This document shows, one piece after another, positions 54,038 through 64,000 of a stretch of DNA of 64,000 nt. Source of the DNA: Flectonema sp. DT1601 (taxonomy: Eukaryota; Euglenozoa; Diplonemea; Diplonemida; Diplonemidae). The stretch lies in the NCBI GenBank assembly GCA_964019425.1, contig OZ025787.1, positions 310,001 to 374,000 of the forward strand. Reading direction: 5' to 3'. The position numbers and the translations under genes are program-made. A model generated the notes under the pieces. That model worked only from the letters and a program-made list of their open reading frames with translations, had not been told where the DNA came from and did not search any database. The stretch's first letter is position 1, and every line of letters begins with the position of its first letter.

Positions 54038-54751
54038 CTGAGGGGTTACAATTAAGGGAAAGGGAATACAGTGTAAGTATGTGGACTTGTGTAGATGAGA
54101 CGTGTCAATCAGGCAACCCAATTGACAAATAATACCGATGCCGAAAACACATTGGCACATGACGTGTGTGAATAGGATGAGAAGATCAGTGTGCCAATCA
54201 GTTAATCAACCCGATTGATAAATAATTAATAATATTGAGATACGAGATTAAATATAGCTGCTGCTACTGAAGGACAGGAAGCGAGTGATGTACCAGCTGG
54301 TTATGCAAATAAAAGAAGAGACGAAAATGAAGCTGCACGCTTGAAGAGATACAAGCAAGCGTTTGTGTTAAATAAAAATCACATCCAATGAGAAGTGACC
54401 CAACAGACAATCTCTGATACGAGGATTCGGAAAGTTACCAAACGAAGACGACAAAAAAGAATCGGCAAACTTCACTTTTTACTTACTCACTCACACTTTT
54501 ATTTTGTTTGTGCGCAAACAGTAGAAAATCCTAATAAAGGAATAGGTAGTTACGCTGCCACAATTCTCTTTCTACCGAACAATGGGTTTGCAGGTACAAA
54601 AAAGAAAGAACTTAAAAACATCGTCTTCAAATTTGACTACATTGTGAAATCCGTTAGTATGTTATATAAAAACTGTGTTTCTAACTCAAAACTGAAAAGG
54701 AGCTCTGAAACTCCCTTAGCTTTAATAAAGAGTACAAAAAAACAAACAATA
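54038..54751 (+). repeat. Type D unit, copy 1 (714 bp)
   Basis: It begins with the ~97-bp common start, then ~250 bp shared with module E (plus-strand frame AAATEGQEASDVPAGYANKR and on), then an A-like segment, then ~130 bp found elsewhere only in the other D unit and, diverged, at 679-825, and finally the common end. An open plus-strand frame of 124 codons (54395-54769) spans the last three parts. The unit is a mosaic of pieces from other modules. Confidence 0.88.
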
Positions 54752-55581
54752 CAAGGGGGTTACAATTAAGGGAAAGGGAATACAGTATAAGTATGTGGAC
54801 TTGTGTAGATGAGACGTGTCAATCAGGCAACCCAATTGACAAATAATACCAAAAGATACTGGGAAGTACAGAATACAAACTGTAACTTTCCACGACAAGC
54901 ATTTGCAGGCAAAGAAGCAAAAATTGGTTTTGATGAAAAGCGTAATTGAGAAATGTGAAGCTACAACGGCACAATGAGAAGTGACCCAACACACAATCTC
55001 TGATACGAGGATTCGGAAAGTTACCAAACGAAGACGACAAAAAAGAAAGAACTTAAAAACATCGTCTTCAACTTTGACTACATTGTGAAATCCGTTAGTT
55101 TGTTAAATAAAAACTGTGTTTCTAACTCAAAACTGAAAAGGAGCTCTGAAGCTCCCTTAGCTTTAATAAAGAGTACAAAAAAACAAACAATACTAGGGGG
55201 TTACAATTAAGGGAAAGGGAATACAGTGTAAGTATGTGGACTTGTGTAGATGAGACGTGTCAATCAGGCAACCCAATTGACAAATAATACCAAAAGATAC
55301 TGGGAAGTACAGATTACAAACTGTAACTTTCCACGACAAGCATTTGCAGGCAAAGAAGCAAAAATTGGTTTTGATGAAAAGCGTAATTGAGAAATGTGAA
55401 GACGACAAAAAAGAAAGAACTTAAAAGCATCGTCTTCAACTTTGACTAGTTTAGTTTAGTTTAGTTCTACATTGTGAAAACCGTTAGTTTGTTAAATAAA
55501 AACTGTGTTTCTAACTCAAAACTGGAAAGGAGCTCTGAAGCTCCCTTAGCTTTAATAAAGAGTACAAAAAAACAAACAATA

Positions 55582-56295
55582 CTGAGGGGTTACAATTAAG
55601 GGAAAGGGAATACAGTGTAAGTATGTGGACTTGTGTAGATGAGACGTGTCAATCAGGCAACCCAATTGACAAATAATACCGATGCCGAAAACACATTGGC
55701 ACATGACGTGTGTGAATAGGATGAGAAGATCAGTGTGCCAATCAGTTAATCAACCCGATTGATAAATAATTAATAATATTGAGATACGAGATTAAATATA
55801 GCTGCTGCTACTGAAGGACAGGAAGCGAGTGATGTACCAGCTGGTTATGCAAATAAAAGAAGAGACGAAAATGAAGCTGCACGCTTGAAGAGATACAAGC
55901 AAGCGTTTGTGTTAAATAAAAATCACATCCAATGAGAAGTGACCCAACAGACAATCTCTGATACGAGGATTCGGAAAGTTACCAAACGAAGACGACAAAA
56001 AAGAATCGGCAAACTTCACTTTTTACTTACTCACTCACACTTTTATTTTGTTTGTGCGCAAACAGTAGAAAATCCTAATAAAGGAATAGGTAGTTACGCT
56101 GCCACAATTCTCTTTCTACCGAACAATGGGTTTGCAGGTACAAAAAAGAAAGAACTTAAAAACATCGTCTTCAAATTTGACTACATTGTGAAATCCGTTA
56201 GTATGTTATATAAAAACTGTGTTTCTAACTCAAAACTGAAAAGGAGCTCTGAAACTCCCTTAGCTTTAATAAAGAGTACAAAAAAACAAACAATA
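55582..56295 (+). repeat. Type D unit, copy 2 (714 bp)
   Basis: Essentially identical to copy 1, exactly 1,544 bp away; the interval is a D + A + B block (714+441+389). The 124-codon frame is preserved at 55939-56313. A single recent duplication of the 1,544-bp block explains this. Confidence 0.88.
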
Positions 56296-57641
56296 CAAGG
56301 GGGTTACAATTAAGGGAAAGGGAATACAGTATAAGTATGTGGACTTGTGTAGATGAGACGTGTCAATCAGGCAACCCAATTGACAAATAATACCAAAAGA
56401 TACTGGGAAGTACAGAATACAAACTGTAACTTTCCACGACAAGCATTTGCAGGCAAAGAAGCAAAAGTTGGTTTTGATGAAAAGCGTAATTGAGAAATGT
56501 GAAGACGACAAAAAAGAAAGAACTTAAAAGCATCGTCTTCAACTTTGACTAGTTTAGTTTAGTTTAGTTCTACATTGTGAAAACCGTTAGTTTGTTATAT
56601 AAAAACTGTGTTTCTAACTCAAAACTGAAAAGGAGCTCTGAAACTCCCTTAGCTTTAATAAAGAGTACAAAAAAACAAACAATACTAGGGGGTTACAATT
56701 AAGGGAAAGGGAATACAGTGTAAGTATGTGGACTTGTGTAGATGAGACGTGTCAATCAGGCAACCCAATTGACAAATAATACCAAAAGATACTGGGAAGT
56801 ACAGATTACAAACTGTAACTTACCACGACAAGCATTTGCAGGCAAAGAAGCAAAAATTGGTTTTGATGAAAAGCATAATTGAGAAATGTGAAGACGACAG
56901 AAAAGAAAGAACTTAAAAGCATCGTCTTCAACTTTGACTAGTTTAGTTTAGTTTAGTTCTACATTGTGAAAACCGTTAGTTTGTTAAATAAAAACTGTGT
57001 TTCTAACTCAAAACTGATAAGGAGCTCTGAAGCTCCCTTAGCTTTAATAAAGAGTACAAAAAAACAAACAATACTAGGGGGTTACAATTAAGGGAAAGGG
57101 AATACAGTGTAAGTATGTGGACGTGTGTAGATGAGACGTGTCAATCAGGCAACCCAATTGACAAATAATACCAAAAGATACTGGGAAGTACAGAATACAA
57201 ACTGTAACTTTCCACGACAAGCATTTGCAGGCAAAGAAGCAAAAATTGGTTTTGATGAAAAGCGTAATTGAGAAATGTGAAGACGACAAAAAAGAAAGAA
57301 CTTAAAAGCATCGTCTTCAACTTTGACTACATTGTGAAAACCGTTAGTTTGTTAAATAAAAACTGTGTTTCTAACTCAAAACTGGAAAGGAGCTCTGAAG
57401 CTCCCTTAGCTTTAATAAAGAGTACAAAAAAACAAACAATACTAGGGGGTTACAATTAAGGGAAAGGGAATACAGTGTAAGTATGTGGACTTGTGTAGAT
57501 GAGACGTGTCAATCAGGCAACCCAATTGACAAATAATACCGATGCCGAAAACACATTGGCACATGACGTGTGTGAATAGGATGAGATGATCAGTGTGCCA
57601 ATCAGTTAATCAACCCGATTGATAAATAATTAATAATATTG

Positions 57642-57966
57642 AGATACGAGATTAAATATAGCTGCTGCTACTGAAGGACAGGAAGCGAGTGATGTACCAG
57701 CTGGTTACGCAAATAAAAGAAGAGAGGAAAATGAAGCTGCACGCTTGAAGAGATACAAGCAAGCGTTTGTGTTAAATAAAAATCACATCTACGGTCATCC
57801 TTTTATCAAAAGAGCTGATAAAGTTCGAAACAGATTATCGAAACATTATAGAAAAATACAATCCAGCCGTACGTCTCTTCATACTTGCCAAAAAAGAAAA
57901 AAACAATTTTCTCAAACAACGACCTGCCGAGAGACTGACCGACGCTGGAACACAGTTGAAACATGA
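57642..57966 (+). other. Plus-strand coding-like fragment in module E
   Basis: An open frame of ~107 codons begins DTRLNIAAATEGQEASDVPA and continues through basic, helix-like sequence (KRREENEAARLKRYKQAFVL) to a TGA at 57964. A second plus-strand frame in the same area gives IIEKYNPAVRLFILAKKEKN and on to 57982. In copy 3 the first frame is cut by a T-to-A change near 61602, so at least one copy does not encode it. It is probably a remnant of an older gene captured in the array. It overlaps the tail of the minus-strand gene. Confidence 0.35.
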
Positions 57967-58614
57967 AACCCGAAGGCGACAATGAACACCCTTCACAAGC
58001 AGATACCAATGCGGAGAGCACTGCATCCACTGACTCAGAAACCACAGTTTCAATTACGGTTCTGGTTGTCTCTTCCAAATCAGCATGACCGCTCCCCGCA
58101 GAAGCTGGATTTCCACCGACTAACAGCCGGTGTAGCACTCTCACAAGAAAGCCAAAAAGGCCAAATTCCCCCGCGAGGCACACCGATGCCTTTGCAAATT
58201 CACAAAAAAAAAGAAGGGTGGAAAACAAACCACCGCCTTCCATTCTCCCCGATGCCTCGTCGGAAGTGTCGTTCAACCACAATACCTCGAAGGATACAAT
58301 GCCGAGCATGTTGCGTCGCTCAGCATCGTCCACGGCCTTCGAGAGTATGTGTGTTTCACTCTCGACACTCCAACCGAAAATCGACGAATTACCATGTTCG
58401 ATCTCGTTCGTGGCGTTGGCATGATCCTGTTTTGATTTGAATTTGTTGGTAACTTGTTTTTTTTCAAAAAAATAATGAAGCTGCTTCCAAAATAAAATAA
58501 TAAATGAAATAAGAAACATACTTCATATTTTACCACGAAAGTGGCATTTTCTTCTCCTTTGACGCATACCAACAAAATGCTGAGCATCGCTGCAGCAACG
58601 AAAAAGATGTTCAT
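57806..58614 (-). CDS. Repeat-embedded signal-peptide protein, copy 2
   Basis: Exon 1 is 58614-58522 (signal peptide MNIFFVAAAMLSILLVCVKG, then EENATFVVKYE). Intron 58521-58427 is 95 nt (GTATGT donor, AACAG acceptor). Exon 2 stays open to 57806, giving up to 237 residues; the first part (DHANATNEIEHGNSSIFGWS) is the most protein-like. A further acceptor-like GAATTTGCAAAG near 58185 suggests another possible intron (GTGGTTT donor near 58229), which would shorten and change the C-terminus. Homology with copy 1 ends at 58082, so everything beyond is module-specific and may be 3' UTR rather than coding. Predicted to be secreted or membrane-attached. Confidence 0.5.
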
Positions 58615-58853
58615 GTTTTTTTTAACTTTATAATAAAGCTGCAGGGAGAAACGAACATAAGGGATGGTCCTCAAATGAACAAACAAAAGAAACAATTAAA
58701 CACCAAAAGGAACAAAACTGAAAACACGTTTTATTCCTCAAACATGCTTCATTCATCTAAATACCAACAAGTTCAAAAAGTCCCACCGCACGAAGATAAA
58801 AAATACCAACCGATCGGTATCTCCGTCATCCTTTTTCACCACCACCACCGCCG

Positions 58854-58949
58854 ACCATTCAACTTGGTATTCAGGTTCCCGAATTCACCTGTGAGAGGGA
58901 AATGAAATAGAGTAAACCAACAGCAATACCATTCGTTAAAACAATAAAA
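58854..58949 (-). promoter_or_regulatory. Importin-like leader in module E copy 2
   Basis: Nearly identical to 50121-50217 upstream of the importin-alpha gene, and placed about 240 bp upstream of the signal-peptide gene's ATG in the same orientation. It ends in CTCACAG/GTGAATTC on the minus strand. Confidence 0.8.
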
Positions 58950-59294
58950 GTATTAATGATGTTAATAATAATAATAATAATAATATTTGAAGATCCGATA
59001 TCCAGATCTAACAAGATGTAAATAATAATAATAATAATAATAATAAACCTAAACTTGAACAACTGTTACATCTCACTATCAAATGCAACATACAATAAAA
59101 AATAGGGATTCGTGTGACGTAATCCCCCGAATACCTTTACCGATAACAAAAAAATGATATCGGATATACGTGCGCAGATGAAAACGACTGTTTGCGAGTG
59201 TTGTAATAACTAGAACAACAACATCGTTTACACAATACGTAGCGACAACAAAGGGGCAGAAACTGCAACTTCAAAATAACTAAAACAACCAATA

Positions 59295-61270
59295 CAAGGG
59301 GGTTACAATTAAGGGAAAGGGAATACAGTATAAGTATGTGGACTTGTGTAGATGAGACGTGTCAATCAGGCAACCCAATTGACAAATAATACCAAAAGAT
59401 ACTGGGAAGTACAGAATACAAACTGTAACTTTCCACGACAAGCATTTGCAGGCAAAGAAGCAAAAATTGGTTTTGATGAAAAGCGTAATTGAGAAATGTG
59501 AAGCTACAACGGCACAATGAGAAGTGACCCAACACACAATCTCTGATACGAGGATTCGGAAAGTTACCAAACGAAGACGACAAAAAAGAAAGAACTTAAA
59601 AACATCGTCTTCAACTTTGACTACATTGTGAAATCCGTTAGTTTGTTAAATAAAAACTGTGTTTCTAACTCAAAACTGAAAAGGAGCTCTGAAGCTCCCT
59701 TAGCTTTAATAAAGAGTACAAAAAAACAAACAATACTAGGGGGTTACAATTAAGGGAAAGGGAATACAGTGTAAGTATGTGGACTTGTGTAGATGAGACG
59801 TGTCAATCAGGCAACCCAATTGACAAATAATACCAAAAGATACTGGGAAGTACAGATTACAAACTGTAACTTACCACGACAAGCATTTGCAGGCAAAGAA
59901 GCAAAAATTGGTTTTGATGAAAAGCATAATTGAGAAACGTGAAGACGACAGAAAAGAAAGAACTTAAAAGCATCGTCTTCAACTTTGACTAGTTTAGTTT
60001 AGTTTAGTTCTACATTGTGAAAACCGTTAGTTTGTTAAATAAAAACTGTGTTTCTAACTCAAAACTGGAAAGGAGCTCTGAAGCTCCCTTAGCTTTAATA
60101 AAGAGTACAAAAAAACAAACAATACTAGGGGGTTACAATTAAGGGAAAGGGAATACAGTGTAAGTATGTGGACGTGTGTAGATGAGACGTGTCAATCAGG
60201 CAACCCAATTGACAAATAATACCAAAAGATACTGGGAAGTACAGAATACAAACTGTAACTTTCCACGACAAGCATTTGCAGGCAAAGAAGCAAAAATTGG
60301 TTTTGATGAAAAGCGTAATTGAGAAATGTGAAGACGACAAAAAAGAAAGAACTTAAAAGCATCGTCTTCAACTTTGACTAGTTTAGTTTAGTTTAGTTCT
60401 ACATTGTGAAAACCGTTAGTTTGTTAAATAAAAACTGTGTTTCTAACTCAAAACTGATAAGGAGCTCTGAAGCTCCCTTAGCTTTAATAAAGAGTACAAA
60501 AAAACAAACAATACTAGGGGGTTACAATTAAGGGAAAGGGAATACAGTGTAAGTATGTGGACTTGTGTAGATGAGACGTGTCAATCAGGCAACCCAATTG
60601 ACAAATAATACCAAAAGATACTGGGAAGTACAGATTACAAACTGTAACTTACCACGACAAGCATTTGCAGGCAAAGAAGCAAAAATTGGTTTTGATGAAA
60701 AGCATAATTGAGAAACGTGAAGACGACAGAAAAGAAAGAACTTAAAAGCATCGTCTTCAACTTTGACTAGTTTAGTTTAGTTTAGTTCTACATTGTGAAA
60801 ACCGTTAGTTTGTTAAATAAAAACTGTGTTTCTAACTCAAAACTGATAAGGAGCTCTGAAGCTCCCTTAGCTTTAATAAAGAGTACAAAAAAACAAACAA
60901 TACTAGGGGGTTACAATTAAGGGAAAGGGAATACAGTGTAAGTATGTGGACGTGTGTAGATGAGACGTGTCAATCAGGCAACCCAATTGACAAATAATAC
61001 CAAAAGATACTGGGAAGTACAGAATACAAACTGTAACTTACCACGACAAGCATTTGCAGGCAAAGAAGCAAAAATTGGTTTTGATGAAAAGCGTAATTGA
61101 GAAATGTGAAGACGACAAAAAAGAAAGAACTTAAAAGCATCGTCTTCAACTTTGACTACATTGTGAAAACCGTTAGTTTGTTAAATAAAAACTGTGTTTC
61201 TAACTCAAGACTGAAAAGGAGCTCTGAAGCTCCCTTAGCTTTAATAAAGAGTACAAAAAAACAAACAATA
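59295..61270. repeat. Sub-unit array 2 (five units)
   Basis: Units at 59295, 59736, 60125, 60514 and 60903 with spacings 441, 389, 389, 389, 368: the order A B B B C. With module E copy 2 it makes the 3,829-bp macro-unit. Array 1 ends in the same B B C order. Confidence 0.92.
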
Positions 61271-61634
61271 CTAGGGGGTTACAATTAAGGGAAAGGGAAT
61301 ACAGTGTAAGTATGTGGACTTGTGTAGATGAGACGTGTCAATCAGGCAACCCAATTGACAAATAATACCGATGCCGAAAACACATTGGCACATGACGTGT
61401 GTGAATAGGATGAGATGATCAGTGTGCCAATCAGTTAATCAACCCGATTGATAAATAATTAATAATATTGAGATACGAGATTAAATATAGCTGCTGCTAC
61501 TGAAGGACAGGAAGCGAGTGATGTACCAGCTGGTTACGCAAATAAAAGAAGAGAGGAAAATGAAGCTGCACGCTTGAAGAGATACAAGCAAGCGTTTGTG
61601 TAAAATAAAAATCACATCTACGGTCATCCTTTTA

Positions 61635-62443
61635 TCAAAAGAGCTGATAAAGTTCGAAACAGATTATCGAAACATTATAGAAAAATACAATCCAGCCGTA
61701 CGTCTCTTCATACTTGCCAAAAAAGAAAAAAACAATTTTCTCAAACAACGACCTGCCGAGAGACTGACCGACGCTGGAACACAGTTGAAACATGAAACCC
61801 GAAGGCGACAATGAACACCCTTCACAAGCAGATACCAATGCGGAGAGCACTGCATCCACTGACTCAGAAACCACAGTTTCAATTACGGTTCTGGTTGTCT
61901 CTTCCAAATCAGCATGACCGCTCCCCGCAGAAGCTGGATTTCCACCGACTAACAGCCGGTGTAGCACTCTCACAAGAAAGCCAAAAAGGCCAAATTCCCC
62001 CGCGAGGCACACCGATGCCTTTGCAAATTCACAAAAAAAAAGAAGGGTGGAAAACAAACCACCGCCTTCCATTCTCCCCGATGCCTCGTCGGAAGTGTCG
62101 TTCAACCACAATACCTCGAAGGATACAATGCCGAGCATGTTGCGTCGCTCAGCATCGTCCACGGCCTTCGAGAGTATGTGTGTTTCACTCTCGACACTCC
62201 AACCGAAAATCGACGAATTACCATGTTCGATCTCGTTCGTGGCGTTGGCATGATCCTGTTTTGATTTGAATTTGTTGGTAACTTGTTTTTTTTCAAAAAA
62301 ATAATGAAGCTGCTTCCAAAATAAGATAATAAATGAAATAAGAAACATACTTCATATTTTACCACGAAAGTGGCATTTTCTTCTCCTTTGACGCATACCA
62401 ACAAAATGCTGAGCATCGCTGCAGCAACGAAAAAGATGTTCAT
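61635..62443 (-). CDS. Repeat-embedded signal-peptide protein, copy 3
   Basis: Same structure as copy 2, shifted by exactly 3,829 bp: exon 1 62443-62351, intron 62350-62256, exon 2 62255 to 61635. I saw no difference in the predicted protein between copies 2 and 3. Preservation of the ATG, signal peptide, donor and acceptor in all three copies supports a functional first part; the tail is uncertain for the reasons given for copy 2. Confidence 0.5.
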
Positions 62444-62682
62444 GTTTTTTTTAACTTTATAATAAAGCTGCAGGGAGAAACGAACATAAGGGATGGTCCT
62501 CAAATGAACAAACAAAAGAAACAATTAAACTCCAAAAGGAACAAAACTGAAAACACGTTTTATTCCTCAAACATGCTTCATTCATCTAAATACCAACAAG
62601 TTCAAAAAGTCCCACCGCACGAAGATAAAAAATACCAACCGATCGGTATCTCCGTCATCCTTTTTCACCACCACCACCGCCG

Positions 62683-62778
62683 ACCATTCAACTTGGTATT
62701 CAGGTTCCCGAATTCACCTGTGAGAGGGAAATGAAATAGAGTAAACCAACAGCAATACCATTCGTTAAAACAATAAAA
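62683..62778 (-). promoter_or_regulatory. Importin-like leader in module E copy 3
   Basis: Third repeat-borne copy of the leader found upstream of importin-alpha; same sequence and placement as in copy 2. Confidence 0.8.
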
Positions 62779-63123
62779 GTATTAATGATGTTAATAATAA
62801 TAATAATAATAATATTTGAAGATCCGATATCCAGATCTAACAAGATGTAAATAATAATAATAATAATAATAATAAACCTAAACTTGAACAACTGTTACAT
62901 CTCACTATCAAATGCAACATACAATAAAAAATAGGGATTCGTGTGACGTAATCCCCCGAATACCTTTACCGATAACAAAAAAATGATATCGGATATACGT
63001 GCGCAGATGAAAACGACTGTTTGCGAGTGTTGTAATAACTAGAACAACAACATCGTTTACACAATACGTAGCGACAACAAAGGGGCAGAAACTGCAACTT
63101 CAAAATAACTAAAACAACCAATA

Positions 63124-64000
63124 CAAGGGGGTTACAATTAAGGGAAAGGGAATACAGTATAAGTATGTGGACTTGTGTAGATGAGACGTGTCAATCAGGC
63201 AACCCAATTGACAAATAATACCAAAAGATACTGGGAAGTACAGAATACAAACTGTAACTTTCCACGACAAGCATTTGCAGGCAAAGAAGCAAAAATTGGT
63301 TTTGATGAAAAGCGTAATTGAGAAATGTGAAGCTACAACGGCACAATGAGAAGTGACCCAACACACAATCTCTGATACGAGGATTCGGAAAGTTACCAAA
63401 CGAAGACGACAAAAAAGAAAGAACTTAAAAACATCGTCTTCAACTTTGACTACATTGTGAAATCCGTTAGTTTGTTAAATAAAAACTGTGTTTCTAACTC
63501 AAAACTGATAAGGAGCTCTGAAGCTCCCTTAGCTTTAATAAAGAGTATAAAAAAACAAACAATACTAGGGGATTACAATTAAGGGAAAGGGAATACAGTG
63601 TAAGTATGTGGACTTGTGTAGATGAGACGTGTCAATCAGGCAACCCAATTGACAAATAATACCAAAAGATACTGGGAAGTACAGATTACAAACTGTAACT
63701 TACCACGACAAGCATTTGCAGGCAAAGAAGCAAAAATTGGTTTTGATGAAAAGCGTAATTGAGAAATGTGAAGACGACAAAAAAGAAAGAACTTAAAAGC
63801 ATCGTCTTCAACTTTGACTAGTTTAGTTTAGTTTAGTTTAGTTCTACATTGTGAAAACCGTTAGTATGTTATATAAAAACTGTGTTTCTAACTCAAAACT
63901 GGAAAGGAGCTCTGAAGCTCCCTTAGCTTTAATAAAGAGTACAAAAAAACAAACAATACTAGGGGGTTACAATTAAGGGAAAGGGAATACAGTGTAAGTA
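63124..64000. repeat. Sub-unit array 3 (continues past window)
   Basis: Units at 63124 (441, type A), 63565 (394, type B with four GTTTA pentamers) and 63959 (cut by the window end). The array clearly continues to the right. Confidence 0.9.

Larger units (their letters stand above)
51600..57441. repeat. Sub-unit array 1 (thirteen units)
   Basis: Units start at 51600, 52041, 52430, 52871, 53260, 53649, 54038, 54752, 55193, 55582, 56296, 56685 and 57074, anchored on the C of a CWAGGGGGTTACAATTAAGG-type start. Spacings are 441 (type A), 389 (B), 714 (D) and 368 (C), in the order A B A B B B D A B D B B C. Types A, B and C share the first ~215 bp and last ~130 bp. B lacks a 74-bp piece of A and has 21-22 bp of (GTTTA)3 added; C lacks both. 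Most copies differ by only a few bases, so homogenisation is recent. Confidence 0.92.
57442..59294. repeat. Module E, copy 2 (1,853 bp)
   Basis: Contains the common unit start (57442-57540), the D-shared piece (57541-57789), a unique segment (57790-58081), the signal-peptide gene (57806-58614 minus), leader copy 58854-58949 and the AAT microsatellites. It starts the first complete 3,829-bp macro-unit (57442-61270). Confidence 0.9.
61271..63123. repeat. Module E, copy 3 (1,853 bp)
   Basis: The exact same length as copy 2, with only scattered base changes (for example near 61602, 62324 and 62531). It carries the third signal-peptide gene and leader copy 62683-62778, and begins the second macro-unit, which runs out of the window. 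Confidence 0.9.

Noticed and set aside
51600-57441. CRISPR array or bacterial repeat
   Set aside because: Units are 368-714 bp with no short-repeat/spacer pattern, and the window is clearly eukaryotic.
57982-58440. 152-codon plus-strand frame in module E
   Set aside because: It is antisense to exon 2 of the signal-peptide gene, has a Pro/Arg/His-rich composition typical of antisense readings, and is absent from module copy 1.
51585-63412. Hydrophobic 71-101-codon minus-strand frames present in most sub-units
   Set aside because: They persist only because the units are nearly identical DNA; no acceptor or signal precedes them, and the block-level differences between unit types shift or truncate them freely.
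50288-64000. Transposon or virus-like element
   Set aside because: No reverse transcriptase, integrase, transposase, capsid or polymerase motif and no consistent terminal repeats or target duplications were seen.

Overview
The window looks like nuclear DNA of a flagellated protist. Coding regions are interrupted by short introns, mostly 63-99 nt, with a strict yeast-like GTATGT donor and a YAG acceptor. Gene products include ciliary or axonemal families (a Tctex-type dynein light chain, a FAM227 protein), receptor-type class III nucleotide cyclases, an importin-alpha-like protein and a NACHT/WD40 protein. Spacers are AT-rich and full of 15-25 nt A or T tracts. I cannot name the organism. All confident genes lie on the minus strand, and nearly every start codon has a pyrimidine tract plus AG 12-38 nt upstream. 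Together these suggest polycistronic transcription with spliced-leader addition, as in Euglenozoa, but this is inference.

Layout: 1-5339 is a gene-poor spacer with a 34-nt G run and one diverged copy of a repeat block that is abundant at the other end of the window. 5340-31561 holds thirteen minus-strand genes: a large PA/LamG receptor with a degenerate cyclase domain, two small unknowns, a FAM227-like protein, a 1,131-residue polytopic membrane protein (5 exons), an EF-hand-like protein (3 exons), a DYNLT2B-like dynein light chain (2 exons), a 255-residue unknown, two identical tandem 66-residue genes, a WD40/AT-hook protein, and an RS-tailed protein with poly-His and poly-Gln (4 exons). A 2.4-kb spacer follows.

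34012-50051 holds a receptor adenylyl cyclase with a second, degenerate cyclase-like domain; an NLR-like protein (ankyrin, ADP-ribosyltransferase, NACHT, pentapeptide-like, fourteen WD40 repeats); a protein kinase; a coiled-coil protein with a possible Mind-bomb-type SH3-like segment; and an importin-alpha-like protein without a visible importin-beta-binding domain (3 exons).

50288-64000 is a higher-order tandem repeat. Sub-units of 441, 389, 368 and 714 bp are anchored on a shared start, and they alternate with a 1,853-bp module to give a 3,829-bp macro-unit. The module carries a small spliced minus-strand gene for a signal-peptide protein. Upstream of that gene lies a roughly 97-bp leader nearly identical to the one just upstream of the importin-alpha gene. 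The plus strand of the sub-units holds short protein-like frames whose relatives occur at 679-825 and perhaps near 32000. The leader sharing, the mosaic array and the NLR-like protein are the most unusual features.
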